Source: CAWIJK01 sp963836375 (lineage in GTDB: Bacteria > Actinomycetota > Acidimicrobiia > Acidimicrobiales > RAAP-2). Taken from it: 12,209 bases of DNA. The stretch covers positions 1 to 12,209 of the forward strand of contig CAWIJK010000003.1 of NCBI GenBank assembly GCA_963836375.1, read 5' to 3'. Of the stretch, positions 6,724 to 12,209 are shown piece after piece. Each line of letters starts with the position of its first letter. Position 1 is the first letter of the stretch. Made by a program: the position numbers and the translations under genes. The notes below the pieces were generated by a model, which saw only the letters and a list, made by a program, of their open reading frames with translations, was not told where the DNA came from and did not search any database.

Positions 6724-7977
6724 CTACCCCGGGACCGAACGGTGAGGACCCCTCTCGCGTTGGGCCAGGGCGGCCACCACGACCACGAGGGCCATGGCCG
6801 CCAGGAGCTGGAGGCCCCGGGCCGGCCCGAAGGCGTCGGAGACCCAGCCGACGAGCGGGGCGCCGGCCACCCAGCCGACGTAGCCGGCGGCGGTGAAGGC
6901 CCCCGACGCCGCCGTGGGCCGGCTGGCCTGGACGGTGGCCTGGCTCATGACCAGGGGCCAGAAGAGCGACGCCCCGGCCGCCCCCAGGGCCAGGCCGACG
7001 GCGGCGACCGCCGGGTCGACCGAGAGCGACTCGACCAGGATGCCGCCCCCGGCCACCAGGCCCCCCACCACCAGGCCGATCCGGGCGCTCAGCAGGCCCA
7101 GCATCGGTCCGCCCGCCCCCCGGGTGGTGGCGGCCACCGACTGGCCCACGACGTAGGCGCCGGCCCCCAGGAGCACCCCGGCGGCCAGGTGGGTCCGCAG
7201 GTAGAGCACCCCCCAAGTGTCGACGCCGCCCTCGGTGATCTCGGCCACCGCGAAGACGAAGAGGAAGAGGAGCAGGCGGTCGGCCCGCAACTGGGCCCAG
7301 GGGCCGAGGGACCCCGTCCGCCCCGGCCCGCCCTCGCCCGCCCCCGGCGACCTCGCGGCGGGTACCGGCCCACCCGGGGCCACGGGGACCACGACAGCCA
7401 ACCGGTCGGACCGGACGTGGACCCACAGCGCCACCACCCCGGCCCCCACGGCCACCGCCGGCCAGAGCCAGCGCCACGAGAGCCCGGCGTGCAGGACCAC
7501 TCCGGCCATGGCGGCACCGCTCAAGGCGCCGATGTTGAACAGGGCGTGGAACCGGACGAGGGCCCCGGGCCGGCCCAGGAGGCGCCGGGACGCCGCGGCG
7601 TTCATCGCCGTGTCGACGCACCCGCCCGAGACCTCGGCCGCCACGAACAAGACGGCAAAGGCGGGCCAGTCCCGGGCCAGGGCGGCACCGACCAGAAAGA
7701 CCGCCCACACGACCAGCGACCAGCTGAGGAGTCGCCCGGTCCCCCAGCGCTCGGCCCGGTGCCCGACGACGGCCCCGGTCACCGCGGCGATGGCGATGGC
7801 CACCGCCAGCAGCAGGCCGAGCTGGGTGTCAGAGAGGCTGAAGGTCCGCTGGACGTCGGCCACCGCGACCGCCCACGTCCCCCAGAAGGCACCCAGGGCC
7901 AAGAAGGTGGCCGCCACCGGCCCCCGTGGCGCCCCGGTCGGTGCCGGCGCGGCCGCGGCCTGCTCGGGGATGCTCAC
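6724..7977 (-). CDS. MFS transporter
   Basis: 417-residue inner-membrane protein with about twelve hydrophobic helices. The first follows a short Ala/Pro-rich N-terminus (VAATFLALGAFWGTWAVAV). A loop containing GHRAERWGTG corresponds to the major-facilitator motif between helices 2 and 3. A charged, Gly/Pro-rich central loop (PAARSPGAGEGGPGRTGS, about residue 200) separates the six-helix halves. The second half holds GVDTWGVLYLRTHL and GAAGASLFWPLVMSQATVQAS. Substrate cannot be told; the fold resembles drug/sugar proton antiporters or fucose-permease-like MFS proteins. The GTG start at 7977 is 23 nt past the thioesterase stop and gives a sensible N-terminus (VSIPEQ); the frame is open much further upstream but runs into the antisense of tldD. 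It probably forms an operon with the thioesterase and dxs. Confidence 0.88.
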   Translation of the reverse strand: MSIPEQAAAAPAPTGAPRGPVAATFLALGAFWGTWAVAVADVQRTFSLSDTQLGLLLAVAIAIAAVTGAVVGHRAERWGTGRLLSWSLVVWAVFLVGAALARDWPAFAVLFVAAEVSGGCVDTAMNAAASRRLLGRPGALVRFHALFNIGALSGAAMAGVVLHAGLSWRWLWPAVAVGAGVVALWVHVRSDRLAVVVPVAPGGPVPAARSPGAGEGGPGRTGSLGPWAQLRADRLLLFLFVFAVAEITEGGVDTWGVLYLRTHLAAGVLLGAGAYVVGQSVAATTRGAGGPMLGLLSARIGLVVGGLVAGGGILVESLSVDPAVAAVGLALGAAGASLFWPLVMSQATVQASRPTAASGAFTAAGYVGWVAGAPLVGWVSDAFGPARGLQLLAAMALVVVVAALAQRERGPHRSVPG

Positions 7978-8000
7978 GACGCCAAAGGGGACCGGACCGA

Positions 8001-8441
8001 TCAGCGGTGGGCGACGACGCCGGCCTTGCCCAAGAACGCCTCGCGGTCCACGAGGACCCGGGTGAGGCGACCGGCGCCCACCAGCCCGGTGTTGCGATCC
8101 GAGCGCAAGGTGGCCGAGACGGTGAAGACGAGCCGCCGGCCCTCGACCCGGGCCAGCGTGGCCTCGGCGGTCACGGTTGCCCCGACGGCCACCGGTGCGA
8201 GGTGGTCGAACTGGAGCCTGGTGGCCACACTGGTCCGGCCCGCACCCAGCCGGCCCTCGACGGCCCGGCAGCTGGCCTCCTCGCACAGGGCCACCAGGCG
8301 GGGCGTGGCCAGCACGGGCACGTCCCCTGAGCGCAAGGCCTGGGCGGTGTCGGCCTCGGTGACCAAGAGGTCCACCCTGGCGCTGAGCCCGGTGGACAGA
8401 TCCCGGTCGGGCGCGCCGGCCTCGGATGGGGCGGTGGGCAC
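8001..8441 (-). CDS. FlK-like hotdog-fold thioesterase
   Basis: 146-residue single-domain hotdog protein. The central helix segment VPVLATPRLVALCEEASCRAV is followed by RTSVATRLQFDHLAPVAVGATVTAEATL and VEGRRLVFTVSA, the pattern of fluoroacetyl-CoA thioesterase (FlK)-like proteins. Thr46, Glu54 and His80 have spacings of 8 and 26 residues, the same as the FlK catalytic triad (Thr42/Glu50/His76), so hydrolysis of a short acyl-CoA is likely; the natural substrate is unknown, and most relatives are probably not fluoroacetate enzymes. The GTG start at 8441 has no Shine-Dalgarno but sits 7 nt after a TATCGT -10 box, so it is probably leaderless. It is first gene of a likely operon with the MFS gene and dxs, and divergent from tldD with 19 nt between. 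Confidence 0.82.
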   Translation of the reverse strand: MPTAPSEAGAPDRDLSTGLSARVDLLVTEADTAQALRSGDVPVLATPRLVALCEEASCRAVEGRLGAGRTSVATRLQFDHLAPVAVGATVTAEATLARVEGRRLVFTVSATLRSDRNTGLVGAGRLTRVLVDREAFLGKAGVVAHR

Positions 8442-8461
8442 GCCGATTACGATACCGCCCG
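8441..8461. promoter_or_regulatory. Divergent leaderless promoter with overlapping -10 boxes (thioesterase / tldD)
   Basis: The 19-nt gap (8442-8460) between two GTG starts contains TACGATA at 8448-8454. Read forward, TACGAT (8448-8453) is 7 nt before GTG 8461 (tldD). Read in reverse, TATCGT (8454-8449) is 7 nt before GTG 8441 (thioesterase). Both fit TANNNT and both genes lack a Shine-Dalgarno and a 5' leader. The two -10 boxes share five base pairs, so the promoters should be mutually exclusive at any instant. No obvious -35 on either side. Confidence 0.6.
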
Positions 8462-9861
8462 TGAGCGACGGCCCCCTGATCGAGACCCCGGTGCTCGAGC
8501 GGGTGCTCGGCGCCGCCCTGGCCCGGGGCGGCGACCTGGCCGAGGTGTTCGCCGAGGACCGTCAGACGTCGGGGGCGATGCTCGACGACGGTCGCATCGA
8601 GGAGCTCTCCTCGGGCCGGGAGCGGGGGGCCGGGATCCGGGTGATCGTCGGCGAGACCACCGGCTTCGCCCACACGGCCGACCTGTCCGAGTCGGGCCTG
8701 CTGGCCGCCGCCGACGCCGCGGCGGCCGTCGCCCGCCAGGGGGGTGGCGGGGTCAAGACGGTGGCCCTCTCGGAGCGCCGGCCGGTCGGCCACCGGGCCG
8801 ACGTGCTGCCCTCGAGCGTGGCCAAGCCGGCCAAGCTCGACCTGTTGTTCCGGGCCGACGACACGGCGCGGACGGCCGGGGCGGCGGTCTCCCAGGTTCA
8901 GGCCGGCTACGGGGACTCCCGCCGCCGGGTGCTCATCGCCAACTCCGAGGGGCTCACGGCCGAAGACGACCAGGTGCGCACCCGGTTCAACGTGGTCGCC
9001 GTGGCGACGGGGGACACCGGCATGCAGACCGGTTACGAGAGCGTGGCTCGGACCGAGGGCTGGGAGGTGTTTGAGCGCGTCGACGTCGACGACGTGGCCC
9101 GGACCGCCGCCGACCGGGCCCTGTCCAAGCTGGCCGCCCGCCCGGCGCCCTCGGGCGAGGTGCCGGTGGTGTTGGCCGGCGGGAGCGGGGGGATCCTCTT
9201 CCACGAGGCCTGCGGGCACGGCCTGGAGGCCGACCACATCGTGAAGGACGCCTCGGTCTACGTCGACCAGGTGGGCCAGCTGGTGGCCAGCCCCTTGGTC
9301 ACCCTGGTCGACGACGGCACGGTCGCCGGCGAGTGGGGGAACTTCGTGATCGACGACGAGGGACGCCCGGCCTCTCGCAACGTGCTCATCGACCACGGCG
9401 TACTCACCGACTACATGTGGGACCTCCTGCGGGCCCGCAAGGAGGGGCGGGAGTCCTCGGGCAACGGCCGACGGCAGAGCTATCAACACCTGCCGATGGT
9501 GCGTATGACCAACACCTTCTTGTTGGCCGGGACCGACGACCCAGACGAGATCGTGGCCCAGACCCAAAACGGCGTCTACGTGGCCAAGCTCGGGGGGGGA
9601 CAGGTCAACACGGCGACCGGCGACTTCGTGTTCGGGACGACCGAGGCCTATCTCATCGAGGGGGGACGGATCACCGAGCCGCTGCGCGACGCCAACCTGA
9701 TCGGCAACGGACCAGAGGTGCTGCGGCGCATCGACGCCCTGGCCCACGATTTCGACATGACCCCGGGGACGTGCGGCAAGGACGGCCAGAGCGTGCCCGT
9801 GGGATGCGGGCAGCCGACCCTGCGGATCACCGGCGTGACCATCGGGGGGACCGCCGCGTGA
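8461..9861 (+). CDS. tldD: TldD metalloprotease subunit
   Basis: 466-residue catalytic subunit of the TldD/TldE (PmbA) zinc metalloprotease, which in E. coli cleaves the microcin B17 leader peptide and unfolded peptides inside the TldE-bearing chamber. The active-site HExxxH reads HEACGHGLEADH (His248, Glu249, His253); the C-terminal C-G-K-D-G-Q-S-V-P-V-G motif (Cys438) supplies the third zinc ligand. Also seen: GGSGGILFHEACGHG, GNGRRQSYQHLPMVRMTNT, GTDDPDEIV and GGGQVNTATGDFVFG. The length is normal for actinobacterial TldD. The GTG start at 8461 lacks a Shine-Dalgarno and follows the -10 box TACGAT by 7 nt. The stop overlaps the tldE start (GTGA), as expected for two subunits made together. 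No precursor peptide or RiPP enzyme is visible nearby, so the substrate is open. Confidence 0.95.
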   Translation: MSDGPLIETPVLERVLGAALARGGDLAEVFAEDRQTSGAMLDDGRIEELSSGRERGAGIRVIVGETTGFAHTADLSESGLLAAADAAAAVARQGGGGVKTVALSERRPVGHRADVLPSSVAKPAKLDLLFRADDTARTAGAAVSQVQAGYGDSRRRVLIANSEGLTAEDDQVRTRFNVVAVATGDTGMQTGYESVARTEGWEVFERVDVDDVARTAADRALSKLAARPAPSGEVPVVLAGGSGGILFHEACGHGLEADHIVKDASVYVDQVGQLVASPLVTLVDDGTVAGEWGNFVIDDEGRPASRNVLIDHGVLTDYMWDLLRARKEGRESSGNGRRQSYQHLPMVRMTNTFLLAGTDDPDEIVAQTQNGVYVAKLGGGQVNTATGDFVFGTTEAYLIEGGRITEPLRDANLIGNGPEVLRRIDALAHDFDMTPGTCGKDGQSVPVGCGQPTLRITGVTIGGTAA

Positions 9862-11219
9862 GCGACCTGGTGGGGCTGGCCGACCGGGTGGTCGACCAGG
9901 CGGGAGCGGGCGAGCAGCTCGAGGTCTACGTCGCCCGAGGCCAGGACACCGAAGTCCGGGCCTATGACGGCGAGGTCGAGTCGCTTTCATCGGCCACCTC
10001 GTCGGGACTCGGCGTCCGTGTGCTCCTGGCCGACGAGGGGGATGGGGGCAACCGGTTGGGGTTCGCCTGGGCCGGGTCGCTCGACGACCAGGTGGTGGCC
10101 GCCACGGTGGCCGAGGCCCGGGACAACGCCCGCTACGCCACCCCCGACCCGTATGTGACCCTGGCCGAGCCCGACGGGGTGGCCGCCGCCGAGGTAGACC
10201 TTTGGGACCCCTCGCTGGCCGACATGCCCACCGACCGCAAGGTCGACCTGGCGCTGTCGTTGGAGCGACAGGTGCGCCGGGCCGATCCCCGGATCCGCCA
10301 GGTGTCCTCGGCCGACTACGGCGACGAGCGGGTCGAGGTCGCCCTGGCTTCCACCGCCGGCATACGCTCGTTCACCCGTCGGACGTCGGTGTTCCTGTCG
10401 GTCTCGGCCATCGCCGGCGAGGGGGCCGACACCCAGACCGGCTCGGGGTTCAGCGTCGGACGCTCCCCGGCCGACCTCGACCCGGACCGGGCGGCGAACG
10501 ACGCAGTGGAGCGGGCCGTGCGGATGCTCGGGTCGACCAAGGCCCGCTCCGGGCGCTGCACGGTCATCTTCGACCCGAGGGTGGTGTCGACCCTGCTCTC
10601 GGTCGTCTCCTCGGCCCTCTCGGGCGAGGCAGTGGTGAAAGGGCGTTCCTTCTTCGCCGGGCGGGTGGGCGAGGTCGTCGCCGCGCCGACCGTGGCTTTG
10701 GTGGACGACCCGACCGACCCGAGGGCCTTTGGGGCCGCCGCTTACGACAGCGAGGGACTGGCCTGCCGGCGCAACGCCCTCATCGAAGGCGGCGTCCTAC
10801 GGGGCTTCCTCTACGACACGGTGTCGGGACGGCGCGCCGGGACGGTCTCGACCGGCTCGGCCGTCCGGGGCGGTTTCGCCGGGACCCCCGGCCCGGGCTG
10901 CCGGGCCCTGGTGCTGGACCCGGGGGACCTGGATCAGAGCGGAGTGCTGGCCGCGGTCGGCGAAGGCCTGTTCGTCCAGTCGATCACCGGGGTGCACTCG
11001 GGGGTGAACGCCGTGAGCGGCGACTTCTCCGTCGGGGCCGAGGGGCTCATGGTGCGTGACGGGGTGCTGGCCGAACCGGTCCGCGAGGTCACCGTGGCCT
11101 CGACCCTCCAGCGGATGCTGCAGTCGATCCTCCACATCGGCGGCGACGTGGAATGGCTGCCGGGCATCGCCGCCGGCCAGACCCTGGCCATCGGCGACAT
11201 GCAGTTGAGCGGCTCCTGA
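9858..11219 (+). CDS. tldE: TldE (PmbA) subunit of the TldD/E protease
   Basis: 453-residue partner of TldD. It has the same two-domain modulator-of-gyrase fold but lacks HExxxH: the position is occupied by a CTVIFDPRVVSTLLSVV-type helix (nt 10558-10608). Typical segments are EVYVARGQDTEVRAYDGEVESLSSATSSGLGVRV near the N-terminus, GSTKARSGRCTVIFDP, VVKGRSFFAGRVGE, AAYDSEGLACRRNALIEGGVLRGFLYDTVSGRRAG, GVNAVSGDFSVGAEGLMVRDG and VEWLPGIAAGQTLAIGDMQLSG. It is a non-catalytic but required half of the hetero-oligomer. The GTG start overlaps the tldD stop and a purine-rich GGGGGGA (9844-9850) lies 7 nt upstream. The earlier open frame from 9333 is a shadow within tldD. Convergent with the zinc-ribbon gene, 35 nt away; that gap shows no convincing terminator. 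Confidence 0.95.
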   Translation: MSDLVGLADRVVDQAGAGEQLEVYVARGQDTEVRAYDGEVESLSSATSSGLGVRVLLADEGDGGNRLGFAWAGSLDDQVVAATVAEARDNARYATPDPYVTLAEPDGVAAAEVDLWDPSLADMPTDRKVDLALSLERQVRRADPRIRQVSSADYGDERVEVALASTAGIRSFTRRTSVFLSVSAIAGEGADTQTGSGFSVGRSPADLDPDRAANDAVERAVRMLGSTKARSGRCTVIFDPRVVSTLLSVVSSALSGEAVVKGRSFFAGRVGEVVAAPTVALVDDPTDPRAFGAAAYDSEGLACRRNALIEGGVLRGFLYDTVSGRRAGTVSTGSAVRGGFAGTPGPGCRALVLDPGDLDQSGVLAAVGEGLFVQSITGVHSGVNAVSGDFSVGAEGLMVRDGVLAEPVREVTVASTLQRMLQSILHIGGDVEWLPGIAAGQTLAIGDMQLSGS

Positions 11220-11254
11220 CTGGCACAGAGTCCGGCCGGTGCTTTGGGTGGGCC

Positions 11255-11609
11255 TCAGGAAGTGGCGGCCTTGGCCCCCTCGGTCTTTGCCGTTTTCGGG
11301 GCGTCAGTTTTTGCCTTGTCGCCACCGCCGGCTTGTGACCCAGAGTCCCCCGAGCCAGAAGCGTCCTTGGCCGCCGCCGGCTCCTTGGCCGGGCTCTCGC
11401 CACGGTCGGTCGACCCCCCTGCTGCTTTGGCCGCCGGCCGGCTGTCGTCTTGTAGAAGCCGCTCCCTTTCAGCACGATGCCGATGGTGCCGAACACCTTG
11501 CGGAGCGTACCGCCGCAGTTCGGGCAGGTCGTCAAGGGGTCCTCGGAGAAGGACTGGACCACCTCGAGGTGTTCCCCGCACGACGGGCATGCGTACTCGT
11601 AGTCGGCAT
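11255..11609 (-). CDS. FmdB/Ruc-like zinc-ribbon protein with disordered tail (two one-base frame breaks)
   Basis: About 118 residues when corrected. The N-terminal zinc ribbon MPTYEYACPSCGEHLEVV...TTCPNCGGTLRKVF has Cys8, Cys11, Cys29 and Cys32, followed by IGIVLKGSGFYKTDSRPA and a low-complexity Ala/Lys/Gly/Ser tail ending KAATS. The architecture matches the FmdB family and M. tuberculosis Rv0991c (Ruc), a redox-regulated chaperone with an unstructured C-terminus under HrcA control. Start: ATG 11609, with AAGGAG 5 nt upstream, encodes MPT-YEY if one C is restored (ATGCCGACTACGAG should read ACCTAC, near 11604). A second missing C near 11450 (AAGACGACAGC for AAGACCGACAGC) separates FYKT from DSRP. 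Uncorrected, the ribbon and tail appear in different frames. A CIRCE-like repeat lies upstream. Chaperone role is inferred by homology. Confidence 0.78.
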
Positions 11610-11610
11610 T

Positions 11611-11622
11611 GCCGCTCCTTCC
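11611..11622 (-). promoter_or_regulatory. Ribosome binding site of the zinc-ribbon gene
   Basis: On the minus strand the leader reads AAGGGGAAGGAGCGGCA just before ATG 11609; the AAGGAG core is 5 nt from the start. It decides the start codon: the upstream open frame beginning MPIGSAPG would place this site inside the coding region. Confidence 0.7.
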
Positions 11623-11670
11623 CCTTCCCGCCGATCGGGACTCTCCGCTCTTGAGGCCCGGCGCCGACCC

Positions 11671-11700
11671 GATTGGCACTCGAGGTCCTGAGTGCCAATC
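11671..11700. promoter_or_regulatory. CIRCE-like inverted repeat (probable HrcA operator)
   Basis: GATTGGCACTC (11671-11681), an 8-nt spacer, then GAGTGCCAATC (11690-11700): a perfect 11-bp inverted repeat. The CIRCE consensus bound by the heat-shock repressor HrcA is TTAGCACTC-N9-GAGTGCTAA; this site differs by one symmetric A-to-G change per arm and a spacer one base shorter, which may itself be an indel error like those on either side. It overlaps a TAGGAT -10 box for the zinc-ribbon gene and lies 40 nt upstream of the moaC -10 box, so it is placed to repress the former. Confidence 0.72.
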
Positions 11701-11703
11701 CTA
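11698..11703 (-). promoter_or_regulatory. Candidate -10 box of the zinc-ribbon gene
   Basis: On the minus strand TAGGAT fits TANNNT and shares three bases with the end of the CIRCE-like repeat. Transcription would begin near 11691, inside the repeat, giving a leader of about 80 nt before ATG 11609. Bound repressor would cover both the -10 box and the start site. Confidence 0.45.
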
Positions 11704-11740
11704 CCGTAGCGATCCCGGGCAGCCAGGCCCGGACGGGCCC

Positions 11741-11753
11741 TAGAATCGCGACG
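11741..11753 (+). promoter_or_regulatory. Probable leaderless promoter of moaC
   Basis: TAGAAT (11741-11746), then 6 nt, then GTG 11753. There is no Shine-Dalgarno before the GTG. Same arrangement as at 3788-3800. Confidence 0.55.
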
Positions 11754-12209
11754 TGTCCGAACGAAGCCTCACCCATCTCGACCCGCTCGGCAGTGCCCGC
11801 ATGGTGGACGTCACTCCCCGAGAACCGACCCACCGCCGGGCGCTCGCACGTTGCCGGGTGACGATGCTCCCGGAAACCACCACCAAGGTGGCGAACAACG
11901 CCATCACCAAGGGTGACGTGCTGGCGGTGCCCGTATTGCCGGCATCCAGGCCGCCAAGCGGACGGCCGAGCTCATTCCGATGTGTCATCCCGTGCTCGTG
12001 GGGTCCGTGGCCGTCAATTTCTCAATCGGCGACGACTACGTCGAGGTGGAGGCCCAGGTCGAGAGCGTGGACCGGACCGGGGTGGAGATGGAGGCGATGG
12101 CCGCGTGCACGGTCGCCGCCCTGACCGTCTACGACATGTGCAAGTCGGCGGACCGGACGATGACGATCGAGCAGGTTGCCCTCTGGGAGAAGTCGGGTGG
12201 CCGTTCTGG
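11753..12209 (+). CDS. moaC: MoaC, cyclic pyranopterin monophosphate synthase (3' end cut by window; one frame break)
   Basis: Converts the cyclic GTP intermediate made by MoaA into cyclic pyranopterin monophosphate, an early step of molybdenum cofactor synthesis in the cytoplasm. Seen: N-terminal SLTHLDPLGSARMVDVTPREPTHRRALA, ITKGDVLAV, then in the next frame IAGIQAAKRTAELIPMCHP (about 11934-11991), VDRTGVEMEAMAACTVAALTVYDMCKSADR and VALWEKSGGRS at the window edge. The CHP, GVEMEA, YDMCK and KSGG motifs are family hallmarks. The break near 11930 fits one missing G (GCGGTGCCCGT for GCGGTGGCCCGT, giving LAVARIAGI). Some 152 residues are present, so only a few C-terminal residues should be missing. 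The GTG start is supported by the leaderless -10 box. Divergent from the zinc-ribbon gene. Confidence 0.93.

Noticed and set aside
6187..9861. Plus-strand open frame of 1224 codons crossing dxs, the MFS gene and the thioesterase into tldD
   Set aside because: Only its last part (from 8461) is tldD. The rest is antisense to dxs and the MFS gene, low-complexity and typical of stop-poor frames in very GC-rich DNA.
6724..9990. Minus-strand open frame of 1088 codons
   Set aside because: Only the portion from GTG 7977 to the stop is the MFS protein; the upstream part is antisense to tldD and has no family-like sequence.
8461..11219. A RiPP biosynthetic cluster around tldDE
   Set aside because: No precursor peptide, cyclodehydratase, radical SAM enzyme or dedicated exporter lies next to them; the MFS gene belongs to the divergent operon.
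11220..11254. Terminator between the convergent tldE and zinc-ribbon genes
   Set aside because: Contains only the short palindrome CCGGCCGG (11232-11239) with no loop and no T run.
11671..11700. Reading the inverted repeat as an intrinsic terminator or attenuator
   Set aside because: It lacks a following T run, lies between two divergent genes, and matches the CIRCE operator in sequence and position.

Overview
The window is very GC-rich (roughly 70% or more by eye). It has GTG starts, GTGA/ATGA stop-start overlaps and several start codons placed 6-7 nt after a TANNNT -10 box (leaderless genes). Gene content (FadD3/IpdF-like steroid genes, short RmlA-type nucleotidyltransferase, TldD/TldE, an HrcA-type operator before an FmdB/Ruc-like zinc ribbon, moaC) points to a high-GC actinobacterium. 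An uncultured Acidimicrobiia-like lineage is my best guess, from the feel of the proteins and not from any search.

Layout. (1) 2-3764, plus strand: the last codons of an acyl-CoA dehydrogenase, an IpdF-like short-chain dehydrogenase, a FadD3-like CoA ligase and a zinc alcohol dehydrogenase. They are tightly packed and probably one operon. The fadE-ipdF-fadD3 set recalls the cholesterol C/D-ring (HIP) degradation genes of mycobacteria. (2) 3800-4544, plus strand: a short sugar-phosphate nucleotidyltransferase with its own likely leaderless promoter. (3) 8441 down to 4558, minus strand: an FlK-like hotdog thioesterase, an MFS transporter and dxs (first enzyme of the MEP isoprenoid pathway), spaced as one operon. 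(4) 8461-11219, plus strand: tldD and tldE, overlapping, encoding the two subunits of a zinc metalloprotease. (5) 11609 down to 11255, minus strand: an FmdB/Ruc-like zinc-ribbon protein with a CIRCE-like operator at its promoter. (6) 11753 to the end, plus strand: moaC (molybdenum cofactor), cut by the window edge.

Two regulatory sites stand out. Between the thioesterase and tldD only 19 nt separate two divergent GTG starts, and that gap holds two overlapping, oppositely oriented -10 boxes, each exactly 7 nt from its start codon: an apparent bidirectional leaderless promoter. Between the zinc-ribbon gene and moaC lies a perfect 11-bp inverted repeat (GATTGGCACTC-N8-GAGTGCCAATC) resembling the HrcA operator CIRCE.

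Sequence quality matters when reading this window. Positions 1 to about 1560 contain about 20 reading-frame changes while the encoded protein stays recognisable across frames. Single-base frame breaks recur near 2250, 4200, 11450, 11604 and 11930, whereas about 7 kb in the middle (4205-11440) is clean. This looks much more like indel errors than gene decay. I therefore give joined coordinates for the broken genes and mark the breaks. I see no RNA genes, CRISPR arrays or mobile elements, and no stretch longer than 300 nt without a gene.
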